This document shows positions 14,906 to 22,309 of a DNA stretch of 35,215 bases, piece by piece. This DNA comes from Prevotellaceae bacterium UBA4301 (GTDB lineage: Bacteria; Bacteroidota; Bacteroidia; Bacteroidales; Bacteroidaceae), in contig DGUV01000083.1 in assembly GCA_002395775.1 (NCBI GenBank), forward strand, positions 749 through 35,963, in the 5' to 3' direction. The notes beneath the pieces are model-generated. The model was not told the DNA's origin and ran no database searches. It saw only the letters and a list, made by a program, of their open reading frames with translations. The stretch's first letter is position 1. Each line of letters starts with the position of its first letter. The translations under genes and the position numbers were made by a program.

Positions 14906-15551
14906 TTACCATTCCTCTTTGGAATTCATTGTCAATAAGCGTGTCCTTTCTGCTTGCGTCGCCTGTTCTGACGGCATCCGCCAGTTCGTTGGTAAACCTC
15001 ACAAGAGCATTATCCTCTCTTCTCGCTTTTGCCCGCTGCCCATCGATGAAATACTCCCAACTTGTGCCATCCAATGTAGCGTCCATCTTTTTCTCAGCGT
15101 TACCGACCGCAGTTGTCCATATCGCTTTCAGCATCTGCACCTGTTCATCGGTAATGGCAAGCGAATAGGCCTGCACGTTTGGAGCCACATAGTCCTTTGG
15201 ATGCTTCCGTGGCACCCATTTGCTATGTTTCTTATCTACTTTTTTCAACTTGTGCAAGGCCTTGTATGTCGTGTGCCAGATGCTTTTATCCGCCTTCCTG
15301 CAAACAAGCGTATGAGTCGTGGAGTCGTAGGAAAGTGCCCATTCGGGAGAAAAAGAGGGCTGGCATACCACACCGAATTCCACATCCTTCGGCTTGAGAA
15401 GCCGTGTCAGTTCATTGCGTGCGAATGTCATCTGCCGGCTGTTCTTCCACCATGTTTCGTCCTCACTATCGATACGTATGAGTCTTCCTTGTGCGGCCAT
15501 TGTCAGCGTGACAAGGGTAAATAATACTGTGGATACGACCTTCTTGTTCAT
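14895..15551 (-). CDS. Secreted protein of unknown function heading the cob operon
   Basis: 218 residues with a signal peptide (MNKKVVSTVLFTLVTLTMAAQG) and no lipobox, so probably periplasmic. The mature part is basic in the middle (KKVDKKHSKWVPRKHPKDY) and has SLAITDEQVQMLKAIWTTAV and DGTSWEYFIDGQRAK. I do not recognise a family with a function. The frame can be extended to a TTG at 15557, but the ATG at 15551 is better. It is the first gene after a -7 box and its stop overlaps the cobJ-cobH start by 11 bases, so it is in the same transcript as the corrin-ring enzymes although nothing in it suggests a B12 role. Confidence 0.75.
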   Translation of the reverse strand: MNKKVVSTVLFTLVTLTMAAQGRLIRIDSEDETWWKNSRQMTFARNELTRLLKPKDVEFGVVCQPSFSPEWALSYDSTTHTLVCRKADKSIWHTTYKALHKLKKVDKKHSKWVPRKHPKDYVAPNVQAYSLAITDEQVQMLKAIWTTAVGNAEKKMDATLDGTSWEYFIDGQRAKARREDNALVRFTNELADAVRTGDASRKDTLIDNEFQRGMVNGK

Positions 15552-15581
15552 ATTCAATTATTGTCTATGTCTTCTCGTTTG

Positions 15582-15589
15582 CAAAGATA
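15582..15589 (-). promoter_or_regulatory. -7 box of the minus-strand cob operon
   Basis: Minus-strand TATCTTTG, 30 bases before the first ATG. The leader is too short for a cobalamin riboswitch. No clear TTG at -33; the upstream bases are ATTATGCATT repeats. Confidence 0.5.
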
Positions 15590-15596
15590 AGAAATA

Positions 15597-15627
15597 ATTA
15601 TGCATTATGCATTATGAATTATGCATT
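15597..15627. repeat. AT-rich ATTATGCATT repeat
   Basis: ATTATGCATT-type units (with one ATTATGAATT variant) occupy the gap between the TonB receptor stop and the cob operon promoter. Same class of AT-rich intergenic repeat as at 2901-2940, 13410-13440, 21608-21641 and 31020-31070. Confidence 0.6.
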
Positions 15628-15630
15628 GTT

Positions 15631-17736
15631 TCAGTACGTCATTCTCAGGCTTGCGATGAAGGAGCGTCCGGGGTTGATGGTGGAGTAGTTGGAGTTCCAG
15701 GGCGAAGTGTCGCGCTGGTTGAACAGGTTTTCGATGCCCACGCCGGGTTCGAGGGTGAAGTGACGGAGCGAAACGGTGTGACGGGTGGTGATGTCCCATT
15801 GGCCGATGCCGTCGGCGTAGCCGTATGTCGAGCTGTAGCGGCGGCTCTGTATGTGACCGTTGAGCGTGATGTTCAGATGGTAGGCCTTCCACGTCTTGTC
15901 CCACGATGCCATGACGTTGCCCACGTGGCGCACGCTCTTGTCGACGGGCGATGTGGTGACGACGTAGGTTTGCGTGTTCTTGTCCAGCGTCTGGGTCTTG
16001 GCCTCCGAGTCGGTGAACGTGTAGCCACCGCCGAGTGTCAGGCCGTAGGGCAGGAGAAACTTCACCGAGGCACTGATGCCTCGCAGTGTGGCGCGGTCGA
16101 TGTTGTCGCGCTGGCGCAGGGTCTTCCAACCTTCCGCCTGGATGTCGGTCAGGTGGGCATCGGCGTCGATTTCGGCCTGCGTCATGGTGCGGTAGTTTAT
16201 CATGTCGCGAATCTTGTTCATGAAAGCGCTGACGCTCAGACTCACCCACGAATTGCTGTATTCGGCATTGATGTTCAGGAAGTGGTTCTTCTCGGGCTTC
16301 AGGCTGGGGTTGTAGAGCGTGTATCGCGAAGCCGTCTTGGCCTGGTCGGTGGCATAGAGTTGGGAGAGGGTGGGGGTGCGATAGCCTCCGGCGTATGAGG
16401 TACGCAGGCGGAATCCCTTGAAGTGATAGAAGAGACCCACGTGGGGCGTGAAGGCAGCACCGAAGTGGTCGTTCTGCGTGTAGCGAACGCCAACGACGCC
16501 CTCCAGTCCCTTGACTATCTTCAACTCATCCTGGGCAAAGAGGTTGTAGGTGTTCGTGGTCTCGAAGTCGATGTTGTCGCTCTCGCTGTGCAGACTCTCC
16601 TGCACGAATTCGACTCCGGCCGACAGTTTATTCCAGTCGGTCAGTCGGAAGATGCCGCGTAGGGTCTCGTTGACATAGTGTGTGCGCTTGCGTGTCTCAT
16701 CGTAGGCTTCCTTGTCGGCGGTCTGCCAGTAGTCGTAGCACGAGTCGAAGTTGTCGGCGTAGGCATCGAGGTATACGTGGATGCGCTGGTTGTGTGCCCA
16801 TCGTGCACCGCCTCCGTAGGTGTAGGAACGATGATGGATGTCGTAGGTGTAGGCCTGCTTCGGCGTGTAGGTGTAAGTTGTGGTTCCCGTGTCGTCGGTG
16901 CCCTTCTTCTGAGTGAAATAGGTGGCCGAACGGTCGCGGTCGGTCAGGTAGTCGTAGTAAGAAGCTCGGAGATAGACCGACCATTGGTCGTTGAACCGCC
17001 ACTCCAGTTTCTCGCTGATGTTGTTGCTGTGATAGCCGGTGGACATGGGGCGCCCGGTGAGTTTCAGCACCATGTTGTCCCCCTCCTCGAACTCCTGATA
17101 GCGGTTCACCTGCCACGAGTCGGCCTGGTGATGGGTGTAGGCCGTCTGACTGGAGAAATGGCCCTGATTGACGTCGATGTGAATGTCCTCGTCCATGCGT
17201 CCGTTGTTCAGCACGCGGGTGGTGGAGGAAGCCGATACGGGTTCCCGGTTGTCGTCTGTGATGATGTTGATGACGCCGGCGATGGCGTCCGAACCATAGA
17301 GGGCCGATGCCGCCCCGCTGAATATCTCTATGCGGCGGACGTTGTCCATCGAGATGCGGTTCCAGCGGTCGTCGCCCGATACGCGCTTGCCGTTCTCCAG
17401 GATGACGATGTAGTCATCGCTCACGCCATTGAAGTTGATGAACGTGCCCATGCCGTTGGTGTGCGAAGTCACGGTGGTGGTCAGTTTGGTGAGTGCGTCC
17501 TGCAGGTTGGTGACCTGTGCATCGCGCAGTTCCTTGGCCGAGATGACCTTGACGGCCACCGGCGACGTGTTGGCTCGTCGGTAGGTGCCCGTACCGGTGA
17601 TGACTACGGGATTGAGTGTCTGGGTCCGTTCGGGTGCGATGCGCGCCGTATCACGTTGCAGGGTTTGTGCCATGAGATTCGGGGCACATAAAAGTAGGGT
17701 GAGGATTGCCGCTTTATATTGCATGTTCATCATCAT
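15631..17736 (-). CDS. TonB-dependent outer-membrane receptor (BtuB/siderophore type)
   Basis: About 701 residues. A signal peptide ending near LLLCAPNLMAQ is followed by a TonB-box-like NPVVITGTGT, the plug domain (VISAKELRDAQVTNLQDALT, GDDRWNRISMDNVRRIEIFS, GAASALYGSDAIAGVINIIT) and a 22-strand-type barrel ending in the aromatic MTY. It lacks the N-terminal carboxypeptidase-like extension of SusC proteins. The ligand is probably a corrinoid or another tetrapyrrole, by its position beside btuB, the CbiK-like lipoprotein and the cob operon, but this is inference. The ATG run at 17724-17736 supplies the start; I use 17736. It has no riboswitch; instead three palindromes lie just upstream. Separated from cbiK by an intrinsic terminator, so it is its own transcription unit. 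Confidence 0.88.
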   Translation of the reverse strand: MMMNMQYKAAILTLLLCAPNLMAQTLQRDTARIAPERTQTLNPVVITGTGTYRRANTSPVAVKVISAKELRDAQVTNLQDALTKLTTTVTSHTNGMGTFINFNGVSDDYIVILENGKRVSGDDRWNRISMDNVRRIEIFSGAASALYGSDAIAGVINIITDDNREPVSASSTTRVLNNGRMDEDIHIDVNQGHFSSQTAYTHHQADSWQVNRYQEFEEGDNMVLKLTGRPMSTGYHSNNISEKLEWRFNDQWSVYLRASYYDYLTDRDRSATYFTQKKGTDDTGTTTYTYTPKQAYTYDIHHRSYTYGGGARWAHNQRIHVYLDAYADNFDSCYDYWQTADKEAYDETRKRTHYVNETLRGIFRLTDWNKLSAGVEFVQESLHSESDNIDFETTNTYNLFAQDELKIVKGLEGVVGVRYTQNDHFGAAFTPHVGLFYHFKGFRLRTSYAGGYRTPTLSQLYATDQAKTASRYTLYNPSLKPEKNHFLNINAEYSNSWVSLSVSAFMNKIRDMINYRTMTQAEIDADAHLTDIQAEGWKTLRQRDNIDRATLRGISASVKFLLPYGLTLGGGYTFTDSEAKTQTLDKNTQTYVVTTSPVDKSVRHVGNVMASWDKTWKAYHLNITLNGHIQSRRYSSTYGYADGIGQWDITTRHTVSLRHFTLEPGVGIENLFNQRDTSPWNSNYSTINPGRSFIASLRMTY

Positions 17737-17752
17737 TATACTGCTTAGCGTC

Positions 17753-17812
17753 GTGCCATTAATGGCACAGGTTTGTGCCACTTATGGCACGGGGTTGTGC
17801 CATCAATGGCAC
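17753..17812. repeat. Three tandem 22-bp palindromic repeats upstream of the TonB receptor
   Basis: GTGCCATTAATGGCAC (17753-17768), GTGCCACTTATGGCAC (17775-17790) and GTGCCATCAATGGCAC (17797-17812) recur at exactly 22 bp with 6-bp spacers. Each is a 6-bp inverted repeat GTGCCA/TGGCAC around four bases. The last ends 17 bases before the receptor start codon. As DNA this is about two helical turns per unit, suited to repeated binding of a dimeric regulator; as RNA it would form three hairpins in the leader. Confidence 0.9.
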
Positions 17813-17860
17813 AAATGGGTACTATATAATGCTTCGGGAAGAGCTTTGTCTTGTTTGGAG

Positions 17861-17900
17861 AAAAACTCCGCACGGTGTCCGACGGACACACGTGCAGAGT
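17861..17900 (-). terminator. Intrinsic terminator of the btuB-cbiK unit
   Basis: On the minus strand ACTC-GCACG-TGTCCG pairs with CGGACA-CGTGC-GAGT and is followed by TTTTT (plus-strand A-run 17861-17865). It lies 50 bases after the cbiK stop. Confidence 0.85.
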
Positions 17901-17949
17901 CACCTTACATATATAAATAGAGTTTAGAAAGAGAGTCCTCAGTCAGTCT

Positions 17950-19098
17950 TTACTCAGGATTCTTCGAGTGGTAGTAGTCGAGAGCCTCACCGTCGATGGC
18001 AGCCTTGGTGTGACCCATCCAGATGGCACGTACGGTGGGAAGTTCGAGCAGACCCTTTTCAATCATGGTCTCGTTGGTGCAGGTGAAACCCGAACCCTTG
18101 GCGTTGAAGAAGGTTTTCCAACTGCAGTCCTCCACTTCGCCTTCCTCGTTGGCAAGGGCCAGCAACTGGTCGATGGTGTAGTTGTTCTCGTCGATGCCTT
18201 CGGGCAGGTCGTCGCCAGCCATGTCGTTGTGACCATGGTCGCCATCGATAGACATCAAGGGATGGCAATAGACCTTGCGACTGCCGTCGTTAAGACCGGC
18301 CTCCTTCATGCGGGCATAGACATGGGTTTTGAAGTTCTCCATCATGTCCACGGTACCCACGAAGTAGTTGGGGCTGTAGGTATGCAGTGCCTCTTCCAGT
18401 TCGGTGTAGCGCACGTTGGCCTTGTAGGTGTCGTAGGTGTCGGGGTTACCATGTCCCATGAAGGCCACGACGTCGGTCTTTGCCTGTGTCTTGTAAAGGT
18501 CGTTTAGTGCCTTGGCAACGGCAGGCACGTCTGCTTCCTTGTCCTGCAGCAGGGGCACGCCCAGCTTCAGGGTTACGTTGGCCAGGTAGTTGTCATCGAT
18601 GTCACCATTGGAGTTGTTGGCAAAATCCTTGATGTAGTTGATGACACGCGTGTACTCCTCACCAGGGATAACCTGCAACGACTGCACTACGATTTCCTCA
18701 TAGCGTACGCCATCCTGAGCAAAAGCCGTGAGCCAGAAGGGAGGTGCATAGTAATTGCGGATTTCTGCGCCGTCGGCTGCATTCTCACCGGCAGCGGCAC
18801 GGTTGATGCAGATGGCTGAAGAGTAGGAGAGGAATACGTCGTAGTCCTTGAAGCGAGCGTCCTGTTTGTAGGCCTCGATGGTCGTGTCGAAAGCATTGAA
18901 AGCCTGCTGCCAGGTAGAGCCGAAAGCAACCAACAGGATGACCTTGTTGTGCTTCTTCTGTGCCTTTACGGTCTTGTTTACTGTGTTTTGGTAAGCGGCG
19001 TAGTTGTACACGGGGTCGTCGTCATCGTCACAAGCAGTGAAACTGACGCCGGCGATGATGGCCATCATGACCACCATCAAAGTCTTAATCTTGTTCAT
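17950..19098 (-). CDS. cbiK: CbiK-like (sirohydrochlorin cobaltochelatase fold) lipoprotein
   Basis: 382 residues. The signal MNKIKTLMVVMMAIIAGVSF-TAC gives a lipobox with Cys23, directly followed by five Asp (24-28), which resembles the acidic lipoprotein export signal known for Bacteroidetes surface lipoproteins. The chelatase part starts KVILLVAFGSTWQQAF (52-67). His216 in VAFMGHGNP and His288 in SIDGDHGHNDMAGDD match the two metal/substrate histidines of CbiK (His145 and His207 in Salmonella); the third ligand, Glu175 in Salmonella, appears as Asp251 (GTVDMME). Some 27 residues (298-324) are inserted between MAGDD and SWKTFF compared with the enzyme as I remember it. Anaerobic CbiK inserts Co2+ into sirohydrochlorin in the cytoplasm or periplasm; here an envelope location and linkage to btuB (14-base overlap) raise a corrinoid- or tetrapyrrole-binding role as an alternative. 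Confidence 0.85.
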   Translation of the reverse strand: MNKIKTLMVVMMAIIAGVSFTACDDDDDPVYNYAAYQNTVNKTVKAQKKHNKVILLVAFGSTWQQAFNAFDTTIEAYKQDARFKDYDVFLSYSSAICINRAAAGENAADGAEIRNYYAPPFWLTAFAQDGVRYEEIVVQSLQVIPGEEYTRVINYIKDFANNSNGDIDDNYLANVTLKLGVPLLQDKEADVPAVAKALNDLYKTQAKTDVVAFMGHGNPDTYDTYKANVRYTELEEALHTYSPNYFVGTVDMMENFKTHVYARMKEAGLNDGSRKVYCHPLMSIDGDHGHNDMAGDDLPEGIDENNYTIDQLLALANEEGEVEDCSWKTFFNAKGSGFTCTNETMIEKGLLELPTVRAIWMGHTKAAIDGEALDYYHSKNPE

Positions 19099-21298
19099 CT
19101 TGATTAGTGTTTTTAGATTGTTTATTAATTGGGTTGACTATTTTCTTTCCTTGGTTGAATCGGATGGTCAGTGCCGCATAGACGGTGGTGCCTGGCGTCG
19201 TTGTACCGAGGTGAAGGCCGTGGGGCGTGCGGTCACGATAGTTCAGGACATTGTCAACTCCCGCCTCCAGGCGATAGAGCAGTCCGCGCCCTTTGGCTTT
19301 AGTTCTTAGTGCTTGCGCTTCGTAGTTGGCCGTCACCTTCCACAGGTGGTAGCCCTTGCCGTTGCCGTCTATCTGATAGTAGCGCCTCGACGACATGCGT
19401 CCGTACAGTCCCACACCTATCCTCCCCCTTTCCCCTCCGAGGGAAGAGGCATGAGCCGCCTTGTTTGCTTTAAGGTTTTTGGCCCACACAATGGAGACGT
19501 TGCCCTTGTGGTGTGCCATGCCGTCGATGGTGACCTGGTGCATGCGGTCGTGGTTGGTGTCGTACTGGTTGGCCTCGGTGTCGAGGTAATTGTAGCCCAA
19601 GGCGAAGGAGAGCTCCTTCCAGGTGTAGCGTGCCGACAGGTCGATGCCCCATGTGCGTGCGTCCTCGATGTTCTGGTACTGGCGCGTCTTCACGGGGTCG
19701 TACTGCACCAGGTATTCTGCGGGAGCCTGATAGTTGGGGATGGTGACGAGGGCAATCATGTCCCTTACCTTATTATAATAGGCCGTCAGTGTGACGCTGA
19801 GTCCGCCCCTCGTGTATTCGCCTCCCAGCGAGAAGTAGTTGCTCGTCTGCGGTTTCAGGCCTGTGTTGCCCAGATACAGGTAGGTGCCGCTCATCTGGCG
19901 CACGTAGCGATAGTAGAGTTCCTTCGTAGTCGGAGTCTTGAACCCCTGGCTCCATTGTGCACGGATGCGCCAGGGTTGGCCGATGCTCCACAGTGCTGAA
20001 GCTTTTGGTGTCAGACGTATGCCGAACTGCTCGTTCCAGTTGAGTCGCAGACCTCCTGCCAGATGCAGTGACATGTTATTCCTGAAGTTTTGTTGCCATT
20101 CGTCTTGAGCATAGAGTGCCGTGGTCCAGTCACTTACTGTCGTGCCTGCTACTCGTGTGGGCGACCGCAACCAGTCGTGGCGATACTCTGCTCCGGCATT
20201 CAACCGATTGCCCCGAGGCAGCGTGAACACGCCCTTCAGTGCGGCCATTGTGCGTCGCTGGTCGCTCTGGAGTTGCGTTTGTCCAGGCAGATAGGGGTAG
20301 TAGGGGTAGTAGCGTGTGCCGGCACTCTTGTCATAGTCCTCAACCAATGTGTTGGCAGTGAACAGGTATTCGTAGGCATGACGGTTCCAGTCGACGTCCA
20401 GCGTTACCTGGTCGTATTTGTTCAGTTTCCACTGTCCGCCCACTGCTGCCGACTGGTTGTGGTATTGCAGGTCGTAGGTGTGCACATCGTAGTGGGCATA
20501 TTTGCCGTTGGGCCGATGGATGCGCTTGGCATAGAGACTGCCCGAGGCGTAGAGTTGCAAATCCTTGGTAATGTTGTAGGTCAGCCGTTCCGTCACTTGC
20601 CAGTTGGTGTAGCGGTTCACTGTCTTGTTCTTGGAGTCATAGATGGGAGGTTCCGTTCCCGCGGTGTGTTCTGTGGCTGTATTCTGCCAGCCGTCTGTGT
20701 GCCCGAGTTGGAAGTTTGTCAGCGAACCCCACTTGCCAAAGCGTAAACCCAGTCCGTTGTGTTGCCGCCAGTCGTTGTACATTCCGCCGCGCGTTGTGTT
20801 TTCCATCAGCATGCCCTGTTCGGTGTATTTGCGAGTGATAATGTTGATGACGCCCGCTATGGCATCGCTGCCGTACAAGGCCGATGAGGCTCCCTTCACG
20901 ATTTCTATCTTCTCGATGGTGGCAGGGTCAATCATGGCCAGGTCGTTCTCGCCCCCCACGTCGCCGTGTATGCGTTTGCCATCAATGAGGATGAGGATGT
21001 AGGAGTTGCCCAGACCGTTCATCTGCATCTGGCTGCCCATGTCATCCTCGTTGAATGAAAAAGAGGCGGTCAGGCCTGAGAGGATGTCCTCTAGGCTCCG
21101 ACCGCCGTACTGCTGCAGCATCTTATGGGTGATGACCTCCGTCTGCACGGGCGCATTCTTCAACAGGTGCTGGGTTCCAGTACCTGTAACCACGACCTCC
21201 TGGATGGTATCCGTACGGAGCGTCGTCTGTGCCATTAATGTCGGGTATAGGCACACGAGTGCCATCCCGACCATCAGACGTAGTCCTCTTCTTTTCAT
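19085..21298 (-). CDS. btuB: TonB-dependent corrinoid receptor BtuB
   Basis: 737 residues. Signal peptide MKRRGLRLMVGMALVC...LMAQ, TonB-box-like TIQEVVVTGTGT, plug with QQYGGRSLEDILSGLTASFSF, GLGNSYILILIDGKRIHGD, EIVKGASSALYGSDAIAGVI, then a long beta-barrel with many aromatic strands. The assignment to corrinoids rests on the cobalamin riboswitch in its leader. I start at the ATG at 21298; a longer frame would run into the riboswitch. A loop near residue 640-660 contains NKAAHASSLGGERGRIG, encoded by a GC-rich inverted repeat (about 19422-19446) and probably an insertion. Overlaps cbiK, with which it forms a two-gene unit. Confidence 0.92.
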   Translation of the reverse strand: MKRRGLRLMVGMALVCLYPTLMAQTTLRTDTIQEVVVTGTGTQHLLKNAPVQTEVITHKMLQQYGGRSLEDILSGLTASFSFNEDDMGSQMQMNGLGNSYILILIDGKRIHGDVGGENDLAMIDPATIEKIEIVKGASSALYGSDAIAGVINIITRKYTEQGMLMENTTRGGMYNDWRQHNGLGLRFGKWGSLTNFQLGHTDGWQNTATEHTAGTEPPIYDSKNKTVNRYTNWQVTERLTYNITKDLQLYASGSLYAKRIHRPNGKYAHYDVHTYDLQYHNQSAAVGGQWKLNKYDQVTLDVDWNRHAYEYLFTANTLVEDYDKSAGTRYYPYYPYLPGQTQLQSDQRRTMAALKGVFTLPRGNRLNAGAEYRHDWLRSPTRVAGTTVSDWTTALYAQDEWQQNFRNNMSLHLAGGLRLNWNEQFGIRLTPKASALWSIGQPWRIRAQWSQGFKTPTTKELYYRYVRQMSGTYLYLGNTGLKPQTSNYFSLGGEYTRGGLSVTLTAYYNKVRDMIALVTIPNYQAPAEYLVQYDPVKTRQYQNIEDARTWGIDLSARYTWKELSFALGYNYLDTEANQYDTNHDRMHQVTIDGMAHHKGNVSIVWAKNLKANKAAHASSLGGERGRIGVGLYGRMSSRRYYQIDGNGKGYHLWKVTANYEAQALRTKAKGRGLLYRLEAGVDNVLNYRDRTPHGLHLGTTTPGTTVYAALTIRFNQGKKIVNPINKQSKNTNQDEQD
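19422..19446. repeat. GC-rich repeat remnant inside btuB
   Basis: CTCCCCCTTTCCCCTCCGAG-GGAAGAG shows TCCCCTC/GAGGGA symmetry and the same base composition as the elements in cobJ, cobL, cbiD and cbiB. Read in frame it contributes SSLGGERGRIG to an extracellular or periplasmic loop. Confidence 0.6.
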
Positions 21299-21415
21299 GT
21301 TTCCGCCCTCGCTTGTTCCTGAGCGCGCGTAATTATTTCTACTGGTAGGCCTGACCTTCGGTCGAGCCCTCCTGTCGCTCGGCATAGCCAAAGTAAACTT
21401 TGCTCTGCTCTCGCT

Positions 21416-21584
21416 CCTGGTAGGTCTTCTGGCTTTCCCCAGTCTGCTTTACCTTCCCAAGCCATAAGCTCAGTGGCGTTATACAAGCAGACCCAATGAC
21501 GGGGATTACAGCTGCAGGTACAGCTCCGGATTTTCACCGGATTCCCTTGCATCGAAGCGGTGTTTTCGCCGCCCAATTGCCAGG
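21416..21584 (-). promoter_or_regulatory. Cobalamin riboswitch controlling btuB-cbiK
   Basis: On the minus strand the 5' side opens with CCTGG (21580-21584), pairing as P1 with CCAGG (21416-21420). Between them are the conserved GGGAATCCGGTGAAAATCCGG, GCAGCTGTAATCCCCG, CCACTGAGCTTATGGCTTGG GAAGG and GGGAAAGCC, ending in the B12 box AGCCAGAAGACCTACC (21419-21434). This is the class that binds adenosyl- or other cobalamins and shuts off expression. The 117 bases from the aptamer to the ATG at 21298 hold small hairpins (CAAAGTTTACTTTG; GACCGAAGGTC) but no T-run, so control is more likely at translation than by termination. The rest of 21299-21655 holds the two divergent promoters and an AT-rich repeat. 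Confidence 0.95.
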
Positions 21585-21593
21585 ATTCGGGTA

Positions 21594-21601
21594 CAAAGAT
21601 A
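21594..21601 (-). promoter_or_regulatory. -7 box of the riboswitch-btuB transcript
   Basis: Minus-strand TATCTTTG, 10 bases before the P1 stem of the riboswitch; -33 TTG not evident in the AT repeat. Confidence 0.6.
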
Positions 21602-21607
21602 CAAAAT

Positions 21608-21641
21608 ATAATTAAAAACTAAAAATTAAAAATTAAAAATT
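21608..21641. repeat. AAAAATT repeats between divergent promoters
   Basis: Units of AAAAATTA/AAAAACTA fill the gap between the two -7 boxes that face away from each other. Confidence 0.6.
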
Positions 21642-21642
21642 G

Positions 21643-21650
21643 TATCTTTG
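21643..21650 (+). promoter_or_regulatory. -7 box of the cobB-cobQ-cobD-cbiB operon
   Basis: TATCTTTG ends five bases before the ATG at 21656, so the transcript should be leaderless or nearly so and cannot contain a riboswitch. Confidence 0.6.
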
Positions 21651-21655
21651 CAGCC

Positions 21656-22309
21656 ATGAAAGCACATTTCCTCATCGCGGCACCCCATAGTGGATCGGGC
21701 AAGACTACATTGGCTCGAGGGCTTATGGCATTATATCGGAGCAAAGGTTATAAGGTGCAACCCTTCAAGTGTGGGCCTGACTACATTGACACGAAATTTC
21801 ACGAGGCGGTTTGTGGACGGCCTAGTGTGAACCTCGACTCGTTCTTTGCTTCCGAAGAACACTTGCAAGACTTGTTCACACACTATTCGGCAGATGCCGA
21901 TGTGGCTATCGTGGAAGGCATGATGGGATTGTTCGACGGATATGACCATGACCGTGGTTCTTCGGCAGATATCGCTCGGATATTGCATTTACCTATCGTC
22001 ATGGTTGTCGACGCCCAATCGGCAGCTTACTCAATGGCGGCCCTGTTATTGGGCTATCTTCGCTTCCGTCCCGGTCTCTCGTTCGCGGGCGTAATATTTA
22101 ATAAGGTAGGTTCTGAACGTCACGCCCAGATGATGCGTGAGGTTGCCCAAGAGGTGGGTGTGCCATGCTTAGGTTGCATGCCCAAGTGTAAGGAATTGGA
22201 AACGGGGAGTCGATATTTAGGACTCGATTTCTCGGAACAGACGGATTGCACCGAGTTGGTTCGTCTATTGGAAGAACATGTAGAATGGAAAAGCCTGTTG
22301 ACATACTGA
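21656..22309 (+). CDS. cobB: CobB/CbiA cobyrinic acid a,c-diamide synthase, N-terminal half
   Basis: 217 residues: the ATP-binding half of cobyrinate a,c-diamide synthase. The P-loop is APHSGSGKTTLARGL (9-23), then KCGPDYIDTKFH, VEGMMGLFDGYD, VDAQSAA and KELETGSRYLGL. The frame ends in TGA 25 bases past an ATG (22285) that opens the second half in the next frame. CobB is normally one chain of about 430-450 residues, so this is either a one-base frameshift (a run of four A at 22289-22292 is the obvious place) or a genuine split with coupled reinitiation. Reading one A twice would join the frames as EEHVEW-KKPVDIL. Confidence 0.88.
   Translation: MKAHFLIAAPHSGSGKTTLARGLMALYRSKGYKVQPFKCGPDYIDTKFHEAVCGRPSVNLDSFFASEEHLQDLFTHYSADADVAIVEGMMGLFDGYDHDRGSSADIARILHLPIVMVVDAQSAAYSMAALLLGYLRFRPGLSFAGVIFNKVGSERHAQMMREVAQEVGVPCLGCMPKCKELETGSRYLGLDFSEQTDCTELVRLLEEHVEWKSLLTY

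Noticed and set aside
17737..17781. TonB receptor start at 17781 (MAQTCAING...)
   Set aside because: The extra residues come from the palindromic repeats and put a polar stretch before the signal peptide.
17753..17812. Palindrome array as a CRISPR
   Set aside because: Spacers are only 6 bp and similar to each other, the repeat is a perfect palindrome, and no cas genes are present.
21299..21391. Longer btuB start upstream of 21298
   Set aside because: It would translate the riboswitch expression region and precede the real signal peptide.
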